Shown here: piece after piece, positions 10,401 to 17,600 of the stretch | How the letters are laid out: every line of letters starts with the position of its first letter | Numbering within the stretch: position 1 is the first letter of the stretch | Source: Planctomycetota bacterium | GTDB taxonomy: Bacteria; Planctomycetota; UBA8108; JACQVS01 | Assembly: GCA_028280485.1 (NCBI GenBank) | Contig: JANQLS010000005.1 | Coordinates: forward strand, 1 to 35,091 | DNA length: 35,091 nt | Direction: 5' to 3' | Made by a program: the position numbers and the translations under genes | Notes under the pieces: model-generated | Seen by the model: only the letters and a program-made list of their open reading frames with translations | The model's database searches: none | Told to the model about the DNA's origin: nothing

Positions 10401-10568
10401 TCCCGGTGAATTCGGAGAATCACAGCTCAAATCTCTCGATCCGAAGATGAAAGCTTCGATGAGTTCGGGGGATGCATTCGCCGTTGAAAAAAGAGAAAGA
10501 AGGAGTGTGGCGCCGATGATTTGGCTGACTTTTCTCGATCCGATTCGATTCATAGCTTGAATGATCAT
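4491..10568 (-). CDS. Giant secreted CotH / lamin-tail / PKD protein with C-terminal dockerin
   Basis: 2025 residues with a signal peptide (cleavage near TANA, residue 32). Approximate modules: 34-280 homologous to the whole neighbour at 3164-4171; 283-449 galactose-binding-like; 456-556 Ig-like (PPQVVSISPTPGS); 563-689 lamin-tail domain (NIVISEFLAAG); 716-796 chitobiase C-terminal-like (IRYTLDGSAPS); 846-1115 CotH kinase-like (MYEIHERAD, NTDWPHHNWY, FFFHSWDAEH); 1259-1336 a second chitobiase-like unit; lamin-tail domains at 1341-1466, 1500-1622 and 1659-1809; PKD 1841-1924 (YEWNFDDG); and type I dockerin from 1935 with Ca loops GDGNQDGDLNIGD and DTNSDGNVDSTD. CotH proteins are atypical protein kinases in spores and secreted proteins. 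The dockerin suggests attachment to a cohesin partner not present here. A second ATG at codon 6 is possible; neither has a clear ribosome site. Confidence 0.9.
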   Translation of the reverse strand: MIIQAMNRIGSRKVSQIIGATLLLSLFSTANASPELIEAFIFGSRDLSCDSPNSPGTSYSVVFQNSASSVAYSAGRGWGYEVVNPGDNSRNGYGQFGPFDDSPNNRNAFPDDCDSQIHDSFIGAKNWASPCDGIPCSEREGIVFRVDVPNGTYRFVASVGSADNQHTSRIVVENGGTGAPANLSADHVVLVHNHDQGDVGAGVFARVGFDGMLPPLGTGPEFINMDESGMETGGDPSSPTLEVTEGYIRVHQMKAFTAEGGDPNGGNMVLLELWKVSDTFQAISRGSEWRYFLGESEASTPNSEWREVDFDDSTWSTGQAPFGYGDPPYGTDLSNANPQMQGNYSCVFLRQKFDLADASLINQLTMNVDYDDGFSIWINGHELYRINVPGQEGDPINFDDTATSSHESGLYEEFDLADPASFLVDGENVVAVQFFNVTLGSTDVKFDCEIFDPIAPDFNPPQVVSISPTPGSTVRSLSQVEITFDELVTGVDAGDLLLDGVPASSVSGSELGPYTFIFNPPASAGNREFSWAVDSNIIDSADPANTFDTDETFNITVDPDAPIGNIVISEFLAAGSTLTDLNGDTEDWVELENQGETSVNLLGWSITDDPDEPRKFVFPNKVLNPGERWVVFTSGKNLTGAEVHTNFKLSTTGEPLVVYNAEIPPQEVSSFLPRYPRQRAGTSYGLDALGNETYFQTPTPGQVNSQGSAIEGFTLEPSFSPKRGLYTTPIQVTLATPTPDATIRYTLDGSAPSTTHGSIYNGAISVQGQNNKGAVYIRAIAYRDDFLPSDVITHTYVFPNFVVEQPTNPPGFPSSWRSQTADYQMDPDVVDDPGHSQLVLDGLSSIPTLSIVGDVDDIFHASQGFYANPSRSGLQAERPVSAELIYPDGKDGFGINCGIRPQGGSSVNNWKVLKVSMRLLFKGDYGPTKLEFPLFPDARSNRFDTLVLDAHMNQTWNHPSHGQRVKGDYIRDVFMSDIQRAVGGTPVHDIYVHVYLNGLYWGMYEIHERADASFAAENFGGNKEEYDALKHRGSTVVDGNSAAWNAMMTKVRRDLSNPANYTALWEDLDILDFTDYMICNLYGGNTDWPHHNWYATRRRVPGGQFFFHSWDAEHVLKSTGENRIGENDNNTPGEIYTRLRDSAEFRLLFADRVQKHFYNGGTFYVRSSALDWDPDNPQDNVPASIYAKRIDEIDPAIACEAARWGDARRPSDPYTRNDEWMTEMNWLLNTYFPARTNIVLNQFRSAGLFPNIDAPIFNQHGGEIQPGFSLTISRPPGDNGTLYYTLDGTDPREFGTGSVSDTAQTYTSAVTLNDTTIVKARLRNGSTWSALTEASFTLANPLGNLEITEVNYHPAPNGDEEFIEFHNTSNSTIDLTGLSFSNGLLFTFPDGTVLGPNEYAVIVRDWTVFENRYPDARVLGVYAGSLDNGGERLKLENAEGVTVVEVDYNDNDGWPIAADGFGRSIVLEGTPSSPEDPTAWRASTELGGSPGEPDPPGPQGGIFISEVLAFPAGPTEDAIELVNLSAQAVNIGGWYLSNTRDTEASLRKYEIPSNTTLGAGERIVFYEVDFNPNPGSTSSFELNDRGGAVYLTAVDNQGVGTGFMASASYRATESGVSAGRYLTSQKPVFTRLEGLSFGEDSPANISQFRSGTGDPNLDPAVGPVVINEVHYNPSNAGEEFIELLNPTGQAQSLYDSDLDLGWQLAGVLNAFGDTDYEFPPGTSISAGGYLLVVGIDPDLFRTLHAVPAGVPILGPYGGRLDNGGERVSLSYPRDDGQAYIRVDTLRYNDAQPWPLEADGQGPSLERLEPTRYGDDPINWAASTRNSGTPGVQNTTSVGGGNRPPQALISATPSSGTEPLEVFFDGGASYDLDGNIVLYEWNFDDGNDAQGTTAVHTFQSAGFYVVTLTVTDNEGAESSSTINIQVGADLGGGQQPGDGNQDGDLNIGDAVTLLLLLFRPETVELPCEGAHVNDGGNRSLMDTNSDGNVDSTDAIAILEHLYLSGPAPKGGESCIPIPGCADLCTF

Positions 10569-11138
10569 GGGGGCTAGAATGTTTATTTTGTGGTTTAAAC
10601 ACCAATTTTCTATCCGTGTTCACGGACTCCATGCAGTTATGCATCACAGAGAAGCCGCGGTTTTTTTCAGCATCGATGAGATCTAACTCTACTGGTCCGA
10701 TGCTAACTTGCCGCAGATCATGAATTGGTGTCTTGATAGATCTTTATAGAGAATTTAACCCAAGTTCTTATTTTAGCACGGTTAACAGGCCCATCCATAA
10801 AGGATTCGAAAGACTCAACCCTCAATTTGAGATCCAGATGAAGGCCGATTTAGAGGCTGGGAATTGTATTTCGGGGGAGGGAAGTATTTTTCGAGAATTT
10901 AACTTTTAACAAACCTTGTAGTCGCTAAATTTATGGGCTCGTTTGTAAAGTCTTCGTCTCTTGGCTGGGAGTTGTAAAGTCAATCTCCGTAAGGTTTGAC
11001 GGCTCAATCCTTTCGATGCTAAACTCCTCCGAATCAGTCTTGAGAGAGGGTTTTACCAAGGACTAAATTTCCACGTTTATTCGCCTGTGGATCTTACCCT
11101 CAGGGGTTAGGGCAATTGTTGTTCTTTAGGAGGAATTT
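10569..11138. other. Intergenic region between divergent dockerin and porin genes
   Basis: 570 nt with no gene supported. It carries the promoters for the minus-strand giant protein and the plus-strand porin unit, neither of which I can place with confidence. Two direct copies of TTGTAAAGTC (10943-10952 and 10972-10981, 29 nt apart) lie about 160 nt upstream of the porin leader. An AGGAGG ribosome site stands at 11128-11133. Confidence 0.55.
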
Positions 11139-11213
11139 GTGATCGTTCCTTCTATGATTTCCAGGCCGGGGTGGAAAAGTCCTCAAACGTTTGGGTTTCT
11201 CAGATGGTTCTAA
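11128..11213 (+). other. Possible 24-codon leader ORF with strong RBS overlapping the porin start
   Basis: AGGAGG at 11128-11133 is followed after 5 nt by GTG 11139, which opens a 24-codon frame ending at TAA 11211-11213. This stop overlaps the porin start ATG 11204 in another frame. The porin ATG has no ribosome site of its own, so translation may be coupled through the leader. Equally, the frame may be chance, or a single-base error may separate the ribosome site from the true start. No homologue is recognised. Confidence 0.35.
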
Positions 11214-12562
11214 TTGGCCAAAGTCGAGTTAAGGCACCTGCCTTAGCTTTGAAAATATTTAGCGTTTTCACGCTCATTACGGTCCTGAACTCTTCTCTTT
11301 TTGCGAATGGTATTGTTCGAGACAGTTTGGGAGCGATCTCTTCAGGACGCGGGGGAGCGAATACCGCTCACTCTGACAACCTCAGTATTTTGCACGATAA
11401 TCCCGCCGGAATGGCGTGGATGCCCGGTAGCCTCCGGTTTGAGGTAAGTGGGGATTTCCTCCACCGAAATGTCGAATATCGAGATCTTGATGACGGGGAT
11501 GATGCGAACGCTAAACTCTTTGCCTTACCTCAAATTGCGATCGCAGGACAGGTACCCGGTACGGGACTGAGCCTCGGCGTCATCGCGACGTTCCCCGGTG
11601 GTTATGGGGCTGAGTACGACCTCATTCACACCACGAATGGAACTTTTAGCTTCGGGAAAAGGGAATACCTCTCTGAGGGAAGCCTCTTGAAGATCCTTCC
11701 AACATTCGCACTCAAATTAGGGGAACGAGTTTCCCTGGGTGGCGGAGTTGGTGTGGGAATCAGCCAAGCTAAGTTCAATCTACCCTACACCTTTCAGACC
11801 GGCGCTTTCGCGAATCAACCCGGTCTTTTGGACGTAAAATCCGACGGCATGGGAGTCACCTGGAATCTCGGAGTCCAGATCAAGCCGATCGATGGCTTGA
11901 CCATCGGAATCTCCTATGTTTCTCAGACTGAAACCGATCAGGAGGGTGATTTCGACGTGGATATCACCGGAACGCCTCTTTCTGGCCTCGTGACCGACCC
12001 TACCGCGTCTTACGATCTCGACTACCGCCTCCGTTGGCCCCGATCCGCCCACATCGGAATTGCTTATGACCTCGATTGGGGGCGAGTATCTGTCGACGGA
12101 TCCTGGTACAATTGGCAGGACGCATTCGATGAATTCCATTTGAATCTTTCGAATGGTGACAATGCACAATTTAACGCACTCGCTGGCGCGACGCCTCGAG
12201 ATGTCTTGCCCCTTCGCTGGCGAGACTCGATCGCTCTCAAATTAGGCTACGAGCATTTCTTTTCTTCCGCTAGCACCTTGCGTTTGGGTTACATCTTCAA
12301 TTTAAATCCTATTCCTGACAACACTCTCATGCCCTTGTTCCCCGGAACTCTCGAGCATAGCTTTTCCGCGGGCTACGGACATGATTTTGGTGTCATCCAT
12401 ATTGATTTGGCTTATCAGTATGCATTCGGTCGCGAACGTGAAGTGGGAACTAGCTCCTTGGCGGGAGCCGATTTCAGTTCGAGTTCGATGAATGCTGAGG
12501 CTCATTGGTTGATGATAACCGTGGGAGTCGATTTAGGATCGGGTCCACAAGAACAAGAATGA
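11204..12562 (+). CDS. FadL/OmpP1/TodX-type outer-membrane porin
   Basis: About 452 residues. FadL-family proteins are 14-stranded beta-barrels that take up long-chain fatty acids or other hydrophobic compounds across the outer membrane. The signal peptide (ALKIFSVFTLITVLNSSLFA) is followed by the family's N-terminal hatch signature NGIVRDSLGAISSGRGGANTA...NPAGMAW. The rest shows alternating aromatic/hydrophobic beta-strand patterns (LRLGYIFNLNP, HIDLAYQYAFG) expected of a barrel, and the length is typical. ATG 11204 gives a compact signal peptide; GTG 11171 in the same frame would add 11 residues without a good ribosome site. It is the first large gene of a plus-strand run that continues 134 nt later with the terpene-synthase-like fusion, so a role in moving a hydrophobic product or signal is a reasonable guess. 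Confidence 0.88.
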   Translation: MVLIGQSRVKAPALALKIFSVFTLITVLNSSLFANGIVRDSLGAISSGRGGANTAHSDNLSILHDNPAGMAWMPGSLRFEVSGDFLHRNVEYRDLDDGDDANAKLFALPQIAIAGQVPGTGLSLGVIATFPGGYGAEYDLIHTTNGTFSFGKREYLSEGSLLKILPTFALKLGERVSLGGGVGVGISQAKFNLPYTFQTGAFANQPGLLDVKSDGMGVTWNLGVQIKPIDGLTIGISYVSQTETDQEGDFDVDITGTPLSGLVTDPTASYDLDYRLRWPRSAHIGIAYDLDWGRVSVDGSWYNWQDAFDEFHLNLSNGDNAQFNALAGATPRDVLPLRWRDSIALKLGYEHFFSSASTLRLGYIFNLNPIPDNTLMPLFPGTLEHSFSAGYGHDFGVIHIDLAYQYAFGREREVGTSSLAGADFSSSSMNAEAHWLMITVGVDLGSGPQEQE

Positions 12563-12696
12563 TCAGTTACAAAGGGAGGATTTAAGTCCTGGGACAAAGT
12601 TTGTTGGCTTACAAATACTGGGGTCTCTGGCACATTCGAAAATAACTAATATCACTAAAGGACCCTTCCTGGGCACGGAGGGACTATGGACTTCGT

Positions 12697-14691
12697 GTGG
12701 ATCGATTGAACTCAATCTCACCTCCATCCGGGCCGTCGCTCGGAGATGGAGTAGATAAAAACCTCGAGTTCGTGAAGAACTCCTGGAGCTTGATGGAGCT
12801 CTTGGGGAACTTCGTGTCCCATCATCCTGAAGTTCAGGTTTATTCACTCTTGGGTGAAGGGACCGATACCATCTCTTCTTTGGATCCTTCGATCGAAGGG
12901 GAAGTGAAGAAAATCGATCTTCAAAATAAAACCAGTGAAATTGTTTTCGATCAGCCGTCTCAGCCAACTCTCTTACTTTTAGAATCTTCTCAAATCAGGA
13001 CTTATTATTCCTATCTGTTGGAGTGGAATGAGAATCCGGAACTAAATTTAACGATCCTTGTACTCAATGCCGGTCTATTGGGTCGACCGATTCCAACCTT
13101 GTCTCAGGAGACCGTTCCTGCTGATCTTAAATTATTGACGACTTTCCCCCAATGGAGAATTTACTCTCCTAATTGTCGCGAGGTCTTCCAGGAAATTCTT
13201 GAACGAGGACTCCACTCCAAGGGAATCGATGTGATTCGTTGTGCTTCCTTTCCCTGGGTGAGTTGCAAGGGGATCGATTCGGGAAAGATTCAGATTGAGC
13301 AAATGACTCTGGTGACCCGTGGGGCTCAAGGAATCGTCTTAGCGACGGGATCCACGGTTGCGATTGCAGTCGAAGTGGCTCAGCTATTAAAACTTCAAGC
13401 CATCCATTTGGAAGTCGTCGAAATTCGTCAACTTCAACCTTTCGATTCGGATGGCTTAAAACGATTGACCGAACGTCATCAAAACTTGTTCACCCTTGAG
13501 GACCATTCGACGAGTGGTGGATTGGGAGCCATCGTCGGGGAAAACTTGCCCAAGGGATCAGCGAGTCGGTTAACTTTGTTGGGCTGGCCCAATCATAGTC
13601 ACGCCGAGTCTTTCAACTCTGAAAATTTAGGTGTCGCTTCACACTCTCTACACTCTGAACAGGTGGCACGAGAAATCGAGCTCTGTTTAGCGGCAAGAGA
13701 TTCAGAAGCAGCGGCGAGAAGGCTTTTAGAAGTTCCGAAAGTCGATCTCGAAAAAGCGCATAAATTTATCACTGAAGTTAAAGATATTCAGCTCAATCCC
13801 TGGTTTGTGGATCTCATTAAAGAGTACGAACAAGTGGGGGATCGTAACTCCTTTTTATGGCGGTGGGTTCGCCGTGGAGTAGAGATTACTACCTTATCAA
13901 CAGTTCCCGAAGAGCGTTGGGACCACGTGTGTGACACCAAAGCTTTGGGAGTCGTCTTCGATGTTCTGGTCGACGATGTCGCCGATGCAGAATCCGATTC
14001 GCATTTTTTAGAAAAGTTAATCGCGATCACTCGGGACGAGCCCGTTGATATCACTCATCTCTCGGAGAAACGGAAAAAATACTTTCTGTTTACTTTGAAG
14101 GTGTGGAAGTTGATGTGGGAACGCTTCAGTTCCTACCCTCGCTACGAAGAATTTAAAGATGTCTTGAAGTATGATTACCGCCAACTGATGAACAGTATGC
14201 GGTATTCCTTATTGATCAAAGATCATCCCTTCATCATGAATGTGGCGGAGCACGATGCCTATCTGCCTCATAATATGCACATGGTGGCATCGGGAACGAT
14301 CGATGTGATGACTTCTGAAGAGTTCGACATCGAAGACATGGGGCGATTGAGAAAGATTTTGCTGTACGCTCAATATATGGGACGTATCGGCAACCTTGTG
14401 ACGACTTGGGAGAGGGAGATTTGGGAGAAAGACTATTCGAGTGGAGTCTTTCCCCTTGGGCTCGCTTTAGGAGTTCTCAGTGTTGAGGACCTCCAACAAG
14501 GCGATCCCGAATATATCCGCGATAAAATCCGGGATTCGGATATCGAAAAACGATTTATGTATCGATGGCAACAGCTTCGGCTCAAGATCTTAGATCAAGC
14601 TGTCAAGATACGTTCGGTCGATGTTCGAAAGTTGGTGACGGGTTTAGAAACTCTGATTCAACTCCACCTGGGGAGTCGCGGCTTGAAATAA
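12697..14691 (+). CDS. Pseudo-transketolase (DXS-like) fused to class I terpene-synthase-like domain
   Basis: 664 residues, no signal peptide. Residues 20-190 resemble the pyrimidine-binding domain and 205-335 the C-terminal domain of DXS/transketolase (IVLATGSTVAIAVEVAQLL, LFTLEDHSTSGGLGAIVGE, LTLLGWPNHSHAESF). The N-terminal PP domain that binds TPP diphosphate is absent, and the GIAEQ motif with the catalytic Glu is not recognisable, so transketolase activity is unlikely. Residues 360-664 are alpha-helical with DDVAD at 426-430 and NLVTTWERE at 566-574 (Asn566, Thr570, Glu574). These match the DDxxD and NSE metal-binding motifs of class I terpene synthases, and their 140-residue spacing is also typical. 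The usual Arg diphosphate sensor is not obvious. GTG 12697 is the first start codon in frame; GGAGGG at 12677-12682 lies 14 nt before it. Only 4 nt separate it from the kinase gene. The function is not established. Confidence 0.75.
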   Translation: MDRLNSISPPSGPSLGDGVDKNLEFVKNSWSLMELLGNFVSHHPEVQVYSLLGEGTDTISSLDPSIEGEVKKIDLQNKTSEIVFDQPSQPTLLLLESSQIRTYYSYLLEWNENPELNLTILVLNAGLLGRPIPTLSQETVPADLKLLTTFPQWRIYSPNCREVFQEILERGLHSKGIDVIRCASFPWVSCKGIDSGKIQIEQMTLVTRGAQGIVLATGSTVAIAVEVAQLLKLQAIHLEVVEIRQLQPFDSDGLKRLTERHQNLFTLEDHSTSGGLGAIVGENLPKGSASRLTLLGWPNHSHAESFNSENLGVASHSLHSEQVAREIELCLAARDSEAAARRLLEVPKVDLEKAHKFITEVKDIQLNPWFVDLIKEYEQVGDRNSFLWRWVRRGVEITTLSTVPEERWDHVCDTKALGVVFDVLVDDVADAESDSHFLEKLIAITRDEPVDITHLSEKRKKYFLFTLKVWKLMWERFSSYPRYEEFKDVLKYDYRQLMNSMRYSLLIKDHPFIMNVAEHDAYLPHNMHMVASGTIDVMTSEEFDIEDMGRLRKILLYAQYMGRIGNLVTTWEREIWEKDYSSGVFPLGLALGVLSVEDLQQGDPEYIRDKIRDSDIEKRFMYRWQQLRLKILDQAVKIRSVDVRKLVTGLETLIQLHLGSRGLK

Positions 14692-14695
14692 ACTC

Positions 14696-17600
14696 ATGCC
14701 CAATTTTGGTTCCGACCGCTATGAACTCGCTGGTTTGATCTCCCAATCAGCGACGAGCTCTCTTTTTCGAGCTAGAGATACGCAATCAGGTGACCTCGTT
14801 TCACTGCGTATTCTTCACGGCTTCATGCCCCTCGATCCTCAAGCTCTTCTCAAGGAGTACGAACTCTTCAAGCCTCGATTGACGATCGAGCAGGAGGGGC
14901 TCGCCCGCCATCTCGATTTTGGGGAATGGAATGGAACTTATTATTTCTCTGAACAATTCGTCAAGGGAATCACTCTAAAGGAAGCGATTCAAGATCCTTG
15001 CTGGTCGGATCAACACAGCTTTTCACTCTTACGGAAGTTGTCGAAAATTCTTGAGGGCTGCCATCAACAAGAGTTCTTTCACAAATGGATTCGCCCGAGC
15101 AACATTTTGCTCGAGAACGGAGTGTCGGAAGATCCTAAGGAACTCAAAGTGACTTTGATTGGGGGAGGGCAAGCCGATGTCTTGACTCTCGCTCGAGCGG
15201 ATCATGAGGTGGGAGATGAAGATGTCTACCTCGCTCCTGAATTCATCGGTTATTCAGAGGGTACTCTCGATGCTCGTTGTGATATCTATTCCCTCGGAGT
15301 TCTCCTCTACTACTTGTTGACTCGCGTGACTCCCTATCCCCAAGAAGATCGTTACGCGTTGATCCATCAAATGGTCACTTCCCTTCCTCAGCGAGCTTGC
15401 CTCAAACGACCGGACATCAGTTCTCAACTCGATGAATTTATCTGGCGTTGCATCGAGAAGAAGCCCCGCGATCGTCTCGGTACCATCGAAGTGTTTCTCT
15501 CCTCACTCAATGAATTAGGAACTGAGGAATTATCCGTCGATAAGAGTGAGAATTCGGATTTACATCAATTTTCAGACGATGAAATTCGAGTGCCCCTGTT
15601 AGAACGAAAATCAGTTCTCAAGAGAATTTATTCGCAATTTGACCAAGCGATTCAGGGAAAGGGAGGAGTCGTTCTCATCCGGGGTGAAGCTGGTGCGGGA
15701 AAGTCTCGTTTGGGTGAAGAACTTAGAAATTATACTCACGCGAACCGGGGCATCTTTCTTTGGTGTCCGGCGACGATGTTCGAGAGCCAGAAACCTTATT
15801 CCGTGATCCGAGATGCTGTTCTTCAATTAGTTCAGGTGAGTCGCGGATTATCTTCTTCGAGTCGGTCGAGTCTCAAGTCCAGAGTGTCTGACGCCATCGG
15901 AGGATTTGGGCGAGAATTGGCCATCAGTATTCCTGAGGCTCAAGAATTTCAAATTCAACAACCTGAAATCGTTAAGTTGGATCCGCATCGTCAGCAACAA
16001 CGGGCGACGAAGACCATCTTGAATTTGCTTCAAAGCTTAAGTGGGAAAGATGCCCCGATCTTATTCTTTGTCGACGATTGTGAGTGGTTAGACCCAGGAT
16101 CAAAAGAGCTTTTTGAAAAGCTTCAAAAGAGCCTTCACGACACTCATATGCTCCTGGTTCTCACGGAGACTCAACAAAAGAAAAAACCTTCAGATCCTTC
16201 AAGAACGAAGAAGTTTTCAGATCTTCTCGATCAGAAGCACCTTCAAATTGAATTGAAGCCACTCTCTCGAGAAGGGGTTTTAAAGCTTTTTGAAAGCGGC
16301 CTTCACCGCGAAGGGAACCTAGTCAAAGACCTTGCGATGGTGGCTTATAAGCGTTGCGGGGGAAATCCTCGTCTCTTGATGGAGATCTTGAAGACCATTC
16401 GAATCGAGATGAGGGACGAGGCGATTGAGAATCGTGAAGGCTTAGTCGCTTTTCAATCCATGATCCCCAAAGCGAATGCAGAAGCTTTGATGCGGAAGCG
16501 TTGGGAGCAGCTCGATGATGCATTCAAAGAGATCATCTCCTTGGCCTGTGTCATCGGAAGCAAGTTCTCCTCCCAGAGTATCAATCAGATCTCACAACAA
16601 GAAGAGACTTTGATTGAGGCAGCATTGACTGAAGGCTGTCGACAAAATTTGATGACGTCATGGACAGTTCTCGAACAACGCTGGTATTGCTTTAGCGGAG
16701 ATGGGATTCACGATGAGATCTATAACTCGATTGAAACTAAAAAACGACAGGCGCTCCACGCCCAGATTGCAGAAGCATTAGAAGCCGACGACTCTCAAGG
16801 GGAGGAAAATATCTATGAAATTGCCTTTCACTACCTTCGAAGTCACGAGTTAGAAAAAGCACAAACCTACTCATTAAAGGCAGCTAAAGAAGCGAAGCGA
16901 GCTCATGCCAATGTTCAGGCCAGTCGGTTTTACCGCGAAGCTTTGGAGCTTCATCCTGAGGACGATTTTGAGCTACGTCATGAAATCTTAGAAGATTTTG
17001 GCGACGTTTTATCCCTCACTGGGCAGTACGAAGAAGCTCTTTCGAGTTACGAGGAAGTTCTCTCTCTCATTCAGGAGCCCTTAGTAAAAGCTCGATTAGA
17101 GGGAAAGATCGGGGGACTTTACTTTCGCCGAGGGATGAATGGTCAGGCGATCGAACATATGACCAAGGGCTTAGACAGTCTTGGATTTCGGTCACCTAAA
17201 AGTCGTGTCGGTTTAGTTTGGTCTCTCACGAAGAGTTTAGGGGGGATCGTTTCACAGGCTCTCGTTCCGAGCTTCTTTAGAATCTTAGGCCGGGGTAAAA
17301 GTGAATATAAAAGAGCTGCGATCAATATTCTCCACTCTTTAGCCTATGCTCTTTATTTCTTAGATAAGAATCGAACTCTCGAGGTCCATCTTCGTCAACT
17401 CAATCTCGCTGAATCTTTAGGCGAGTCTGAAGAGTTGGCCCACACTTACAGTTCTCATGGTGTGGTTTGTTCGATCATACCCCTTCACGGGCGGGCGATG
17501 CGTTTTCAACAGGCTGGATTGAAGATGCGAGAGAGATTGAACGATCGTTGGGGAATCGGTCAGTCTTACGCCTTCATGGGGGTTTGTTCTTATTACCGAG

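Noticed and set aside
12563..12967. 134-codon minus-strand frame
   Set aside because: It lies mostly antisense to the well-supported fusion gene and has the composition of a shadow frame.
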